Shown here: positions 53,822-61,528 of the stretch, piece after piece
Layout of the letters: each line of letters starts with the position of its first letter
Position numbering within the stretch: position 1 is the first letter of the stretch
From: Mixta gaviniae
Lineage (GTDB): Bacteria > Pseudomonadota > Gammaproteobacteria > Enterobacterales > Enterobacteriaceae
Direction of reading: 5' to 3'
Length of the DNA stretch: 64,000 nt
Assembly (NCBI RefSeq): GCF_002953195.1
Contig: NZ_CP026377.1
Coordinates: 186,001-250,000, forward strand
Program-made: the position numbers and the translations under genes
The notes under the pieces: generated by a model
The model's input: only the letters and a program-made list of their open reading frames with translations
Databases searched by the model: none
What the model was told of the DNA's origin: nothing

Positions 53822-55205
53822 ACCACCACGCGGCATCGCCCGCTTCGACTCCTCAGCGGCGATGGTCACGGCGCTCAGCAATGCGCTGCATCAGCGTCCC
53901 TTCAGTAGTCCCAGCCAGTCGCCGGGTCTCGATCGCGTTTTGCCCGCCCTGAACCTGCTGCCTGAACGGCTGCGCGAATGGGGCTACGCGGTCGGCGGCA
54001 TGGCGGAAGGCATTACCCTTGCCCAGGCGCAGCAGCTCGATATTGAAGGCATTGCGCGCTGGGTTGCCGGGCAGTATCCGCAGCAGCAGTATCAGGCGGC
54101 CTTTGTCGGCGCCTCTAACGGCGCGATGGTGCATCTGGCGGCGGCGATGGGGGTACCCTGGCTGCCGCAGACCTTTCTCTGTCCGGTGCGCTCTTCCCAT
54201 AACGATCCCGATGACGCGCAGCAGGGGCTGACCGAAGGCAAGCCGATTGTCGACGCGCTGCTGGCCACCTCGCCGCATATTGCGGTGCATCAGATGCAGG
54301 ATCCGAATCAGGATCGGCTGATGCTGGAGCAGATGTCCTATTTTCGCCTGAAGCACCGCAAGCTGCCGCTGGAATATAACGAGTTTTTACTCAGCGCGCT
54401 GCCGCCGGGCGGCACGCTGGTGATTAATCACTGCACCCAACAGTGGCCCGCAACGCGCACCAGCGACCGATCTTTTTATCAGTTTGGTTCGCTGGGCGGC
54501 GCTACCGAGCAGGAGTATTTTGAGGGCGGGCCGCGGGTGATGGAGCATCTGGCGCGCTATGGCAGCGAGCGGGAAAAATGGCAGCCGCCCGCGCCGGACG
54601 CCACGGTGCCGGAAGCGGAGTGGGGCTTTGATGCCCACCTGATGGCGGAGCTGAAAAAGCTGGCGAACAGCCAGGGCTGGAAGCTGGTGGAACTGCGCTA
54701 CGAAAACCCGGAGGCGCTGAGCTTTGTCGCCGCCGAGATCTACCGCGACTGGTATATGTCGGCCGGGGTTATTGCCTCGCGGCTGGTAGTGGATAACTTC
54801 CTGCTGATGGATCCCTGGACGACCATGCAGCAACACGCCATTCCCTTCTGGCTGAGCTTCTGTACCGAGCCGTCCGCCGCTTCGCTGCAGCGCTATCTTG
54901 ATCGGCAGCCGCCGTTCCGCAATATCGATCTGCTGCTCTTTTCGCATGGCACCGAGAGTATCGGCATGGCGCCCATCGAGCGCTGGCAGCAGTTATTGAA
55001 CTACGCCTCGGATGAGGGCGCGTTCGTCGGGGTTGATACGGAAAAATTCCCGCGCGATTTCGCGACGCTGTCGCGTTTCGACCGCGAGCTGCAGCAACGC
55101 GCGCCGCTATTGCCGCCGCCGGATCCGCTCTCCGTCGAATCTTTTCTGGCGGGCGTGCAGCGCTACGGCGATAAGTTTCAGGTGGAGTGTTTGCAGCATA
55201 ACTAA
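53814..55205 (+). CDS. Uncharacterised 463-aa protein paired with the hydrolase-like gene
   Basis: Starts at the ATG at 53814 (GGAGTATGAGC upstream), overlapping the hydrolase-like gene by 8 bp, so the two are translated together. I do not recognise the family. It contains an elbow-like AAFVGASNGAMVHLAAAMG (G-x-S-x-G), suggesting a distant alpha/beta-hydrolase region. Other strings are FLCPVRSSHNDPDDAQQ and, near the C-terminus, LLFSHGTESIGM. No signal peptide or membrane helix. The neighbour lacks its Ser while this one has a GxSxG-like elbow, so the pair may act as one complex. Function unknown. Confidence 0.8.
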   Translation: MSKPPRGIARFDSSAAMVTALSNALHQRPFSSPSQSPGLDRVLPALNLLPERLREWGYAVGGMAEGITLAQAQQLDIEGIARWVAGQYPQQQYQAAFVGASNGAMVHLAAAMGVPWLPQTFLCPVRSSHNDPDDAQQGLTEGKPIVDALLATSPHIAVHQMQDPNQDRLMLEQMSYFRLKHRKLPLEYNEFLLSALPPGGTLVINHCTQQWPATRTSDRSFYQFGSLGGATEQEYFEGGPRVMEHLARYGSEREKWQPPAPDATVPEAEWGFDAHLMAELKKLANSQGWKLVELRYENPEALSFVAAEIYRDWYMSAGVIASRLVVDNFLLMDPWTTMQQHAIPFWLSFCTEPSAASLQRYLDRQPPFRNIDLLLFSHGTESIGMAPIERWQQLLNYASDEGAFVGVDTEKFPRDFATLSRFDRELQQRAPLLPPPDPLSVESFLAGVQRYGDKFQVECLQHN

Positions 55206-55429
55206 GCGTGGCGACGCAGGGAGGCGTTGCCTGTCGCAGGCAGGAGCAGGCGGCAGAAAAGAGGGGCGATTGAGGGTAGCCTGGCGGGCTGCCGGGTGAG
55301 CAAGGAAGAGGGCAGACGCTAAAGGAACAGGCTGCTGGGCAGTAATGGACAGGAAAGGCTGCGAAAGGCGCGGTTATTGGACAGCAAAACGATGCCAGCG
55401 GGGGCAGGAGAGGGGCGCAGGCGCCGGGC

Positions 55430-55457
55430 AAAAAAAAGCCAGGCCGTCTGGCCTGGC
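55430..55457 (-). terminator. yciF terminator
   Basis: Perfect 8-bp stem GCCAGGCC / GGCCTGGC with a 4-nt loop, followed on the minus strand by eight Ts; 16 nt beyond the yciF stop. Confidence 0.93.
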
Positions 55458-55473
55458 GTAAAACCTTACTGCG

Positions 55474-55950
55474 TTACTGCGCTTGTTCAGCGATCAACGT
55501 CAGTTTCTCATCGGTCGCTTTTTCTTCGTTCAGTGTCTCTTCCAGCAGGCGAGCGGCTTCTTTATAGCCCAGCTTGATGGCCATCGCACGCAGGGTACCG
55601 TAGGTGGCGATTTCGTAATGCTCAACTTTCTGCGCCGCGCCGATCAGGCCGGCGTCACGTACGATGCCTTTTTCGACGGAATCAATCAGTTCTTGCGCTT
55701 CTTCCACCAGACCTTCCATCGCGTGGCACTTCATACGTTTGATACGCACTTCCGGGGTGGCTTCAACCAGTTGGTCGAGGCGCTCGATTTGGCCCTGAGT
55801 TTCTTCAAGATGAGTTTTGAACGCTTCGATAAGTTTTTCATCGCTGGCGGCACGCGCCATTTTCGGCAGCGCACGGCTAATTTGTTTCTCAGCGCTATAG
55901 ACGTCAGAGAGATCGTGAATAAACAGGTCTTCCAGCGTTTTAATACTCAT
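55474..55950 (-). CDS. yciF: YciF, ferritin-like DUF892 stress protein
   Basis: 158 aa, all-helical. Starts SIKTLEDLFIHDLSDVYSAEKQI and shows the ferritin-like carboxylate/His pattern in helices (ETQGQIERLDQL, KCHAMEGLVEEAQELID, EHYEIATYGTLRAMA). The ATG at 55950 has GGAG 6 nt upstream. YciF is RpoS-linked and co-regulated with YciG and YciE in E. coli. Here yciG lies 288 bp away as a separate unit and no yciE is seen. Confidence 0.93.
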   Translation of the reverse strand: MSIKTLEDLFIHDLSDVYSAEKQISRALPKMARAASDEKLIEAFKTHLEETQGQIERLDQLVEATPEVRIKRMKCHAMEGLVEEAQELIDSVEKGIVRDAGLIGAAQKVEHYEIATYGTLRAMAIKLGYKEAARLLEETLNEEKATDEKLTLIAEQAQ

Positions 55951-56175
55951 AGTTTTCTCCATAACCAAAGGCTAATTTATATAGTCAGGGTAACGCGCCC
56001 TGTTAATTTCAGTATAGCCAGGAATAAACAAATGCAACGGTAAAAAAACGAGATTAAGACTCCTCCTGCTTTTACCGCTACGCTTGTTTTAAATAAAAGT
56101 TCGGCTACGCGCGTTAACGCGGCGGGCTTATATTCAGGAATGTCTGGCACGAAAATAAAACTGCAATAAAGATAA

Positions 56176-56201
56176 CCCGCAGCGCGCACGCACGCTGCGG
56201 G
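56176..56201. terminator. Hairpin downstream of yciG
   Basis: 9-bp GC stem CCCGCAGCG / CGCTGCGGG with an 8-nt loop, about 40 nt past the yciG stop. The T-run is short (TTATCTTTATT on the minus strand), so it is only moderately convincing. Confidence 0.55.
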
Positions 56202-56238
56202 TTTGACTAATCCTTTCAGGCGGCTGCCCGCTTAAAGA

Positions 56239-56403
56239 TTAGCTGCGCCGGCTATTTTGACCGCCTTTTTTGCCTGCTTCAGAGGCTTTTTCACGGTCAT
56301 TTTTAAAGTTGCCGCCGCTCTGCTGGCCGCCTTTTTTACCTGCTTCAGACGCTTTCTGACGATCTTCCGCAAAGTTACCTGAACCACCACGATGCTGAGT
56401 CAT
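56239..56403 (-). CDS. yciG: YciG, KGG-repeat stress protein
   Basis: 54 aa with two KGG motifs (RQKASEAGKKGGQQSGG and REKASEAGKKGGQNS) after GGSGNFAED, the pattern of the con-10/KGG family of general stress proteins. The ATG at 56403 has GAGGAG upstream; the longer frame is not supported. Very hydrophilic and Gly/Lys-rich. Likely stationary-phase and stress induced, as in E. coli. Confidence 0.93.
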   Translation of the reverse strand: MTQHRGGSGNFAEDRQKASEAGKKGGQQSGGNFKNDREKASEAGKKGGQNSRRS

Positions 56404-56806
56404 ATTATTTCTCCTCGTGTGCGTTAACAGAATGCATATATTTATCAGTGGGGAGACAAATATATGCGCATCCAACGTGTTTAAATCTAGCGGGCGGCAG
56501 TGAGATTGCAAGCAAATGGCAGCTAAAAGATTTTCTTATGACAGCAGAAAATACCATAAGTCCGCGCCATGTAACGGTTAAACAGAAATGTTATATTTTA
56601 TGAATGGGGCCGGTAATAACTGTAGCCGCTGCGTCTGTACCCATTATAAATAACATTTCGGCGGCGTCAGGCGCAGCGGCCAGGAATATTCCTGGAACAA
56701 ACGCAGCGCGCCAGGTTAAAAAATTCAGCCGCCGGCTTCCGTTTCGTTTATTTTGATCTTTAATAAGAAAGCGACACTGACTTCACGACTACGGAGGAGA
56801 TGGCTC
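56404..56806. other. Intergenic region yciG - small gene
   Basis: About 400 bp. The first ~100 bp should contain the yciG promoter. I see no gene or convincing structure in the rest. Confidence 0.45.
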
Positions 56807-56989
56807 ATGCAGACGACATGGTTACGATCCCGTGAACTTCCTCATTTGGGGACGTTCATCGTGCTGAAGAAAGGCAAAGCCGCCTGGCTGCTGTTGCGCA
56901 ACGGCGGCGCTGTGTTCCGCTCCGCCCACTGGCTGCGGCGGCACGCGCATAGTTTCGAACCCGTTACCGGATCGTCCCCGGCGTCTTAA
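56807..56989 (+). CDS. Small 60-aa protein, unknown
   Basis: Start at ATG 56807 with a strong SD (GGAGGAG, 7 nt). The product QTTWLRSRELPHLGTFIVLKK... is basic with several Trp and His, no signal peptide or clear helix. I do not recognise it. The good ribosome binding site is the main argument that it is real. Confidence 0.5.
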   Translation: MQTTWLRSRELPHLGTFIVLKKGKAAWLLLRNGGAVFRSAHWLRRHAHSFEPVTGSSPAS

Positions 56990-57049
56990 ACAACTTTTCC
57001 GGCGCGGTGATACGCTGCGCCTGACGATCCCCGGCCAGGCCGCCGGGGG

Positions 57050-57997
57050 TTATTGAATGGCGCAGGGAATAATCACATGCTCGTGGGTTTTCTCGCCGCG
57101 CAGCATATCCATCAGCAGCTGAGACGCTTTTAACCCCGCCTCCTGATAGCCCAGCCTGACCGATATCACATCGGGCTGCAAAAATGTCATCAACGGCGTG
57201 CTGCCGATACTGCCCACCTTAATTTCCCAGCCTTGCTCTTTGATATATTTTATCGCGCCCAGCGCAATGGTATCGGAAGCGCAAATTAACGCGCTGGTCT
57301 CTGGCGTGAGGATCTCTTTCGCCAGATCGTAGCCGCTCTGGTAACTCAAATCCCCTAACGCGGCGGTCGGGCGATAGCCGAATTTTTCACAATAGGTGAG
57401 ATAGGTCTGATAGCGGGTGCTGCCGGTAGTTATGTCATTGCTGGTCACGCCGATATAGCTGACGTTGCGGTGACCGTCATTTTTCATTTTTTCCATCAGT
57501 AGCTTAACCGCGCCGGCGTTATCGTAGATGACCGAGGCGAAATCGGGTAAGGCGGAGGCAATAAGCACCAGCTTATTCTTCCAGTTTTTTATGATCTTTT
57601 TATTTACGCCGGAAAAGCCAAATAATATGACGCCCTCCACATTTCGCTGCTCAAGCACATGCAAATGTCCTTCGAGAAGTTTTGGATCGAGTAAGCTTTC
57701 CATCAGAATGGCGTCATATTCCTGCTGATAAATATGGGGCAGGATCGCTCTGATCGCCCGATTTTCCGAGGCGGAATCCAGACGCGTCACTACCACGCCA
57801 ATAATTTTTTCCCGCTGTGAGCGCAGCGCCTGCGCCGCTTTAGAAGGCGTATATCCATACTGTTTGATAATTGCCTCAACGTGTTCACGGGTGGCTTTTT
57901 TGACTTTCTCGCTGTTGTTGATCACCAGCGATACCGTGGACTTTCCAACACCGCTCAGCCTGGCGATGTCGTTCAGTGTCAGCTTTTTATCACTCAT
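57050..57997 (-). CDS. treR: TreR, trehalose operon repressor
   Basis: 315 aa, the E. coli length. LacI-family helix-turn-helix (LTLNDIARLSGVGKSTVSLVINN) and hinge, then a periplasmic-binding-like domain. In E. coli it binds trehalose-6-phosphate as inducer. The ATG at 57997 is chosen for length; a longer frame to 58042 exists. It lies directly upstream of treBC in the opposite orientation, so the 247-bp gap holds the shared control region. Confidence 0.94.
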   Translation of the reverse strand: MSDKKLTLNDIARLSGVGKSTVSLVINNSEKVKKATREHVEAIIKQYGYTPSKAAQALRSQREKIIGVVVTRLDSASENRAIRAILPHIYQQEYDAILMESLLDPKLLEGHLHVLEQRNVEGVILFGFSGVNKKIIKNWKNKLVLIASALPDFASVIYDNAGAVKLLMEKMKNDGHRNVSYIGVTSNDITTGSTRYQTYLTYCEKFGYRPTAALGDLSYQSGYDLAKEILTPETSALICASDTIALGAIKYIKEQGWEIKVGSIGSTPLMTFLQPDVISVRLGYQEAGLKASQLLMDMLRGEKTHEHVIIPCAIQ

Positions 57998-58114
57998 ACA
58001 TGAGGACGCCTTTAAAAGTGTTTGAAATAAAGATTTTAGCATTAACAGTTAGTCCAGGGCACGACTCCTTGCCCCGGCGCGATGGTAATTATTTTGTGAT
58101 CCCTCTCGATAATT

Positions 58115-58124
58115 GGAACGTTCC
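58115..58124. promoter_or_regulatory. TreR operator
   Basis: Perfect palindrome GGAACGTTCC in the treR-treB gap, matching the TreR-type site. A partial CRP-like element (TGTGA-N6-TCGAT, 58095-58110) lies just upstream. About 120 nt before treB. Confidence 0.75.
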
Positions 58125-58244
58125 TACTATCGAGCCTTTCTGTTAGCCGTTATGGTCTGCATCGTTTACAGGTAGCCAAAAAATCCGCTTACACAGCGAA
58201 ACCTGATTCGCGTTACACATTCAACACCGTCTGGAAGGTTAAAA

Positions 58245-59666
58245 ATGGCGATAAAAAGTAACCCCCAAGATATTGATAAACTCATCGAGTTGGTTGGCGG
58301 CAAAGAGAACGTAGCGACAGTAAGTCACTGTATTACAAGATTGCGTTTTGTTCTCAACGATCCTAAAAAAGCAAAGCCAGCCGAAATTGAAAAATTACGT
58401 ATGGTAAAGGGCTGCTTTACCAATGCCGGACAGTTCCAGGTGGTGATTGGTACCGACGTTGATGACTGGTATCAGCTGCTGCTGAAGCATACCCAGGTCA
58501 GCGGTACCGATAAAGAGAGCGCTAAACGGGTGGCGCGGCAAAATATGAAATGGCATGAAAGCCTGATTTCACATTTTGCTGAAATCTTCTTTCCGCTATT
58601 GCCCGCGCTGATCAGTGGCGGTCTGATTTTAGGCTTCCGCAACCTGATAGGCGACCTGCCGCTCTATAACGACGCGCCGTTGACGGAGGCTTCCGTCGTC
58701 TGGAAAAGCGTCTATGACTTTTTATGGCTGATTGGCGAAGCGATATTCTTCTATATCCCGGTGGGCATCTGCTGGTCGGTGGTGAAAAAGATGGGCGGCA
58801 CCCCGATTCTGGGCATTGTGCTGGGCATCACCCTGGTCTCCCCACAGCTAATGAACGCCTACCTGCTGGGGCAGCAGACGCCGGAAGTGTGGAACTTCGG
58901 CTGGTTCGCTATTGATAAAGTGGGCTATCAGTCGCAGGTGATCCCCTCTATTCTCGCGGGCCTGACGCTGGCGTGGATTGAGCTGAAACTGAAGCGCATC
59001 GTCCCCGATTACCTGACGCTGGTGGTGGTGCCGGTGGTGTCGCTGCTGCTCGCCGTCTTCCTGGCGCATACCATTATTGGTCCTTTCGGCCGCATCGTCG
59101 GTAACGGCATCGCCTGGGGCGTCAGCCACCTGATGACCGGACCTTTCGCCCCGATAGGCTCTGCGCTGTTCGGTTTCCTCTACGCGCCGCTGGTGATCAC
59201 CGGGGTGCATCAGACAACGCTGGCGGTGGATCTGCAGCTGATCCAGAACCTGGGCGGCACGCCGGTCTGGCCGATTATCGCGCTCTCCAATATGGCGCAG
59301 GGTTCGGCGGTGCTGGGCATCATTCTGATGAGCAAAAAAACCAACGAACGCGAAATATCGGTTCCCGCCGCCATCTCCGCCTATTTGGGCGTAACGGAAC
59401 CGGCCATGTACGGTATCAACATGAAATATCGCTTCCCGATGCTGTGCGGCATGGTAGGGTCCGCCTGCGCCGGGTTGATTTGCGGCCTCTCCGGCGTGAT
59501 GGCCAACGGTATCGGCGTGGGCGGCCTGCCTGCCTTCCTGTCGGTTAAAACGCAGTACTGGTCTATCTTTGGCCTGGCGATGCTCGTCGCGATCATTATC
59601 CCGCTGGTGCTTACCACCTTTATCTATAAGCGCAAGCATGCCGCCGGCAAGCTGCTGGTTGTCTGA
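58245..59666 (+). CDS. treB: TreB, trehalose PTS EIIBC component
   Basis: 473 aa. N-terminal EIIB domain with the phosphorylated Cys at about residue 29 (TVSHCITRLRFVL), then an EIIC domain of about ten helices. It imports trehalose and releases trehalose-6-phosphate; a EIIA-Glc supplied in trans (crr) is needed, as in E. coli. Followed 16 nt later by treC. Confidence 0.96.
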   Translation: MAIKSNPQDIDKLIELVGGKENVATVSHCITRLRFVLNDPKKAKPAEIEKLRMVKGCFTNAGQFQVVIGTDVDDWYQLLLKHTQVSGTDKESAKRVARQNMKWHESLISHFAEIFFPLLPALISGGLILGFRNLIGDLPLYNDAPLTEASVVWKSVYDFLWLIGEAIFFYIPVGICWSVVKKMGGTPILGIVLGITLVSPQLMNAYLLGQQTPEVWNFGWFAIDKVGYQSQVIPSILAGLTLAWIELKLKRIVPDYLTLVVVPVVSLLLAVFLAHTIIGPFGRIVGNGIAWGVSHLMTGPFAPIGSALFGFLYAPLVITGVHQTTLAVDLQLIQNLGGTPVWPIIALSNMAQGSAVLGIILMSKKTNEREISVPAAISAYLGVTEPAMYGINMKYRFPMLCGMVGSACAGLICGLSGVMANGIGVGGLPAFLSVKTQYWSIFGLAMLVAIIIPLVLTTFIYKRKHAAGKLLVV

Positions 59667-59682
59667 GTAAGGGATGAACGCA

Positions 59683-61344
59683 ATGATGAATAAAAACGTT
59701 CACTGGTGGCAGAACGGCGTGATTTACCAAATCTATCCGCGCAGCTTCCAGGACAGTACCGGCAACGGCATCGGCGATATCAAAGGCATAACCCGTCGGC
59801 TGGATTACCTGCAGTGGCTGGGCGTTAGCGCCATCTGGCTGACGCCGGTTTATACCTCTCCTCAGGTTGATAACGGCTACGACGTGGCGGACTATTACGG
59901 CATCGATCCGCTGTTCGGCACCATGGCCGATTTTGAGGAGCTGATTGCGGGCGCGCACCAGCGTCAAATCAAAGTGGTGATGGATATGGTGTTTAACCAT
60001 ACCTCCACCGAGCATGCCTGGTTCAAGGCGGCGGCCGGCGATCGTAACAGCCCGTGGCGCGATTACTATATCTGGCGCGACGGGAAAGAGGGGCGCCTGC
60101 CCAATAACTGGCATTCGAAATTTGGCGGCAGCGCCTGGACCTGGCATGAAGAGACGCAGCAATATTACCTGCACTCTTTCTCTTCCCAGCAGGCGGATCT
60201 CAACTGGGAGAACCCCGACGTGCGCAACGCGCTGAAAGCGGTGTGCCACTTCTGGGCGGATAAGGGCGTTGACGGCCTGCGGCTGGACGTGATCAACCTG
60301 GTTTCCAAACACCCCGATCTGCCGGACGATGATGAGGGCGACGGGCGCCGTTTTTATACCGACGGCCCCGCGATCCACGATTTTCTGGAGGAGATGAGCC
60401 GCGACGTGTTCCAGCCGCGCGGGCTGATGACGGTGGGCGAGATGTCTTCGACCCGTCTGGAGCATTGTCAGCGCTATGCGCGCCTGGATGGCAAAGAGCT
60501 GTCGATGACCTTTAATTTCCATCACCTGAAGGTGGATTATCCGGGCGGCGCGAAGTGGAAGCTGGCGCCGCCGGATCGGGTCGCGCTGAAGCGAATTTTC
60601 TCGGAGTGGCAGTGCGGTATGCACGGCCTGGCCTGGAATGCGCTGTTCTGGTGTAACCACGATCAGCCGCGTATCGTCTCGCGGCTGGGGGATGATGGCC
60701 CGCTGCGCACGGTCTCCGCCAAAATGCTGGCGATGGTGCTGCATGGCATGCAGGGCACGCCCTATATCTACCAGGGCGAAGAGATCGGCATGACCAATCC
60801 CCATTTCAGCCGCATCGATCAATATCGCGATGTGGAAAGTCTGAACATGTACAAAATCCTGATGCTGCATCAGCAGGAGGAGGAGGTGCTGGCGGTGCTG
60901 GCGCAGAAATCGCGCGATAACGGCCGCACGCCGGTGCAGTGGGACGACAGCGACAATGCGGGCTTCAGCGCGGGGCAGAGCTGGATTGACGTGGCGGACA
61001 ACTATCGCAGCATCAACGTCGCCCGCGAGCAGCAAGATCCCGATTCGGTACTGCATACCTATCGCCGCCTGATTGAACTGCGCAAAAGCCTGCCGGTGAT
61101 CACCTTTGGCGACTACCTCGATCTCGATCCGGAAGCAGAGGATTGCTGGTGTTATCAACGGCGTGACGGCGATAACACGCTGATGGTGATTGCCAATCTC
61201 AGCGGCGAGACCATTCAGCTTCGCGAGGATTATTTCGCCGGGGATGCGCAGTGGCGTCTGATATATGGCAATTATGCCGATAGCGAACAGCCTTTACGTG
61301 CCGGTACGCTCAGGCCTTACGAATCGGCCTGGTGGTTAAAATAA
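59683..61344 (+). CDS. treC: TreC, trehalose-6-phosphate hydrolase
   Basis: 553 aa, GH13 family. Motifs: DMVFNHTS, GLRLDVINL (nucleophile Asp about residue 200), TVGEMSS (acid Glu about 250) and WCNHDQPRIV. It splits trehalose-6-P into glucose and glucose-6-P in the cytoplasm. The ATG at 59683 is chosen because AAGGG is 9 nt upstream; the ATG at 59674 touches that site and is less likely. Operon with treB. Confidence 0.95.
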   Translation: MMNKNVHWWQNGVIYQIYPRSFQDSTGNGIGDIKGITRRLDYLQWLGVSAIWLTPVYTSPQVDNGYDVADYYGIDPLFGTMADFEELIAGAHQRQIKVVMDMVFNHTSTEHAWFKAAAGDRNSPWRDYYIWRDGKEGRLPNNWHSKFGGSAWTWHEETQQYYLHSFSSQQADLNWENPDVRNALKAVCHFWADKGVDGLRLDVINLVSKHPDLPDDDEGDGRRFYTDGPAIHDFLEEMSRDVFQPRGLMTVGEMSSTRLEHCQRYARLDGKELSMTFNFHHLKVDYPGGAKWKLAPPDRVALKRIFSEWQCGMHGLAWNALFWCNHDQPRIVSRLGDDGPLRTVSAKMLAMVLHGMQGTPYIYQGEEIGMTNPHFSRIDQYRDVESLNMYKILMLHQQEEEVLAVLAQKSRDNGRTPVQWDDSDNAGFSAGQSWIDVADNYRSINVAREQQDPDSVLHTYRRLIELRKSLPVITFGDYLDLDPEAEDCWCYQRRDGDNTLMVIANLSGETIQLREDYFAGDAQWRLIYGNYADSEQPLRAGTLRPYESAWWLK

Positions 61345-61413
61345 GTTAACGCTTGCTGCTTTTCTTTTCAGTGACGGCAAAGTCACTGCGCGATCTCTTT
61401 CTCAATCTGTAGC

Positions 61414-61449
61414 AGGGCCTTTTATTCCGCTGGAATAGAAGTGCCCTGT
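61414..61449. other. Hairpin downstream of treC
   Basis: Outer stem CAGGGC / GCCCTG and inner TTATTCC / GGAATA with a small loop. No T-run follows on the plus strand, so read-through into the next gene is possible. Confidence 0.5.
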
Positions 61450-61528
61450 CATTAATACAAGTTCTGTTGCCGGTTATTATGCTCCTCATTCCTATGGTGG
61501 CGTTATTTCATTCATAAGAGGCTAATAA

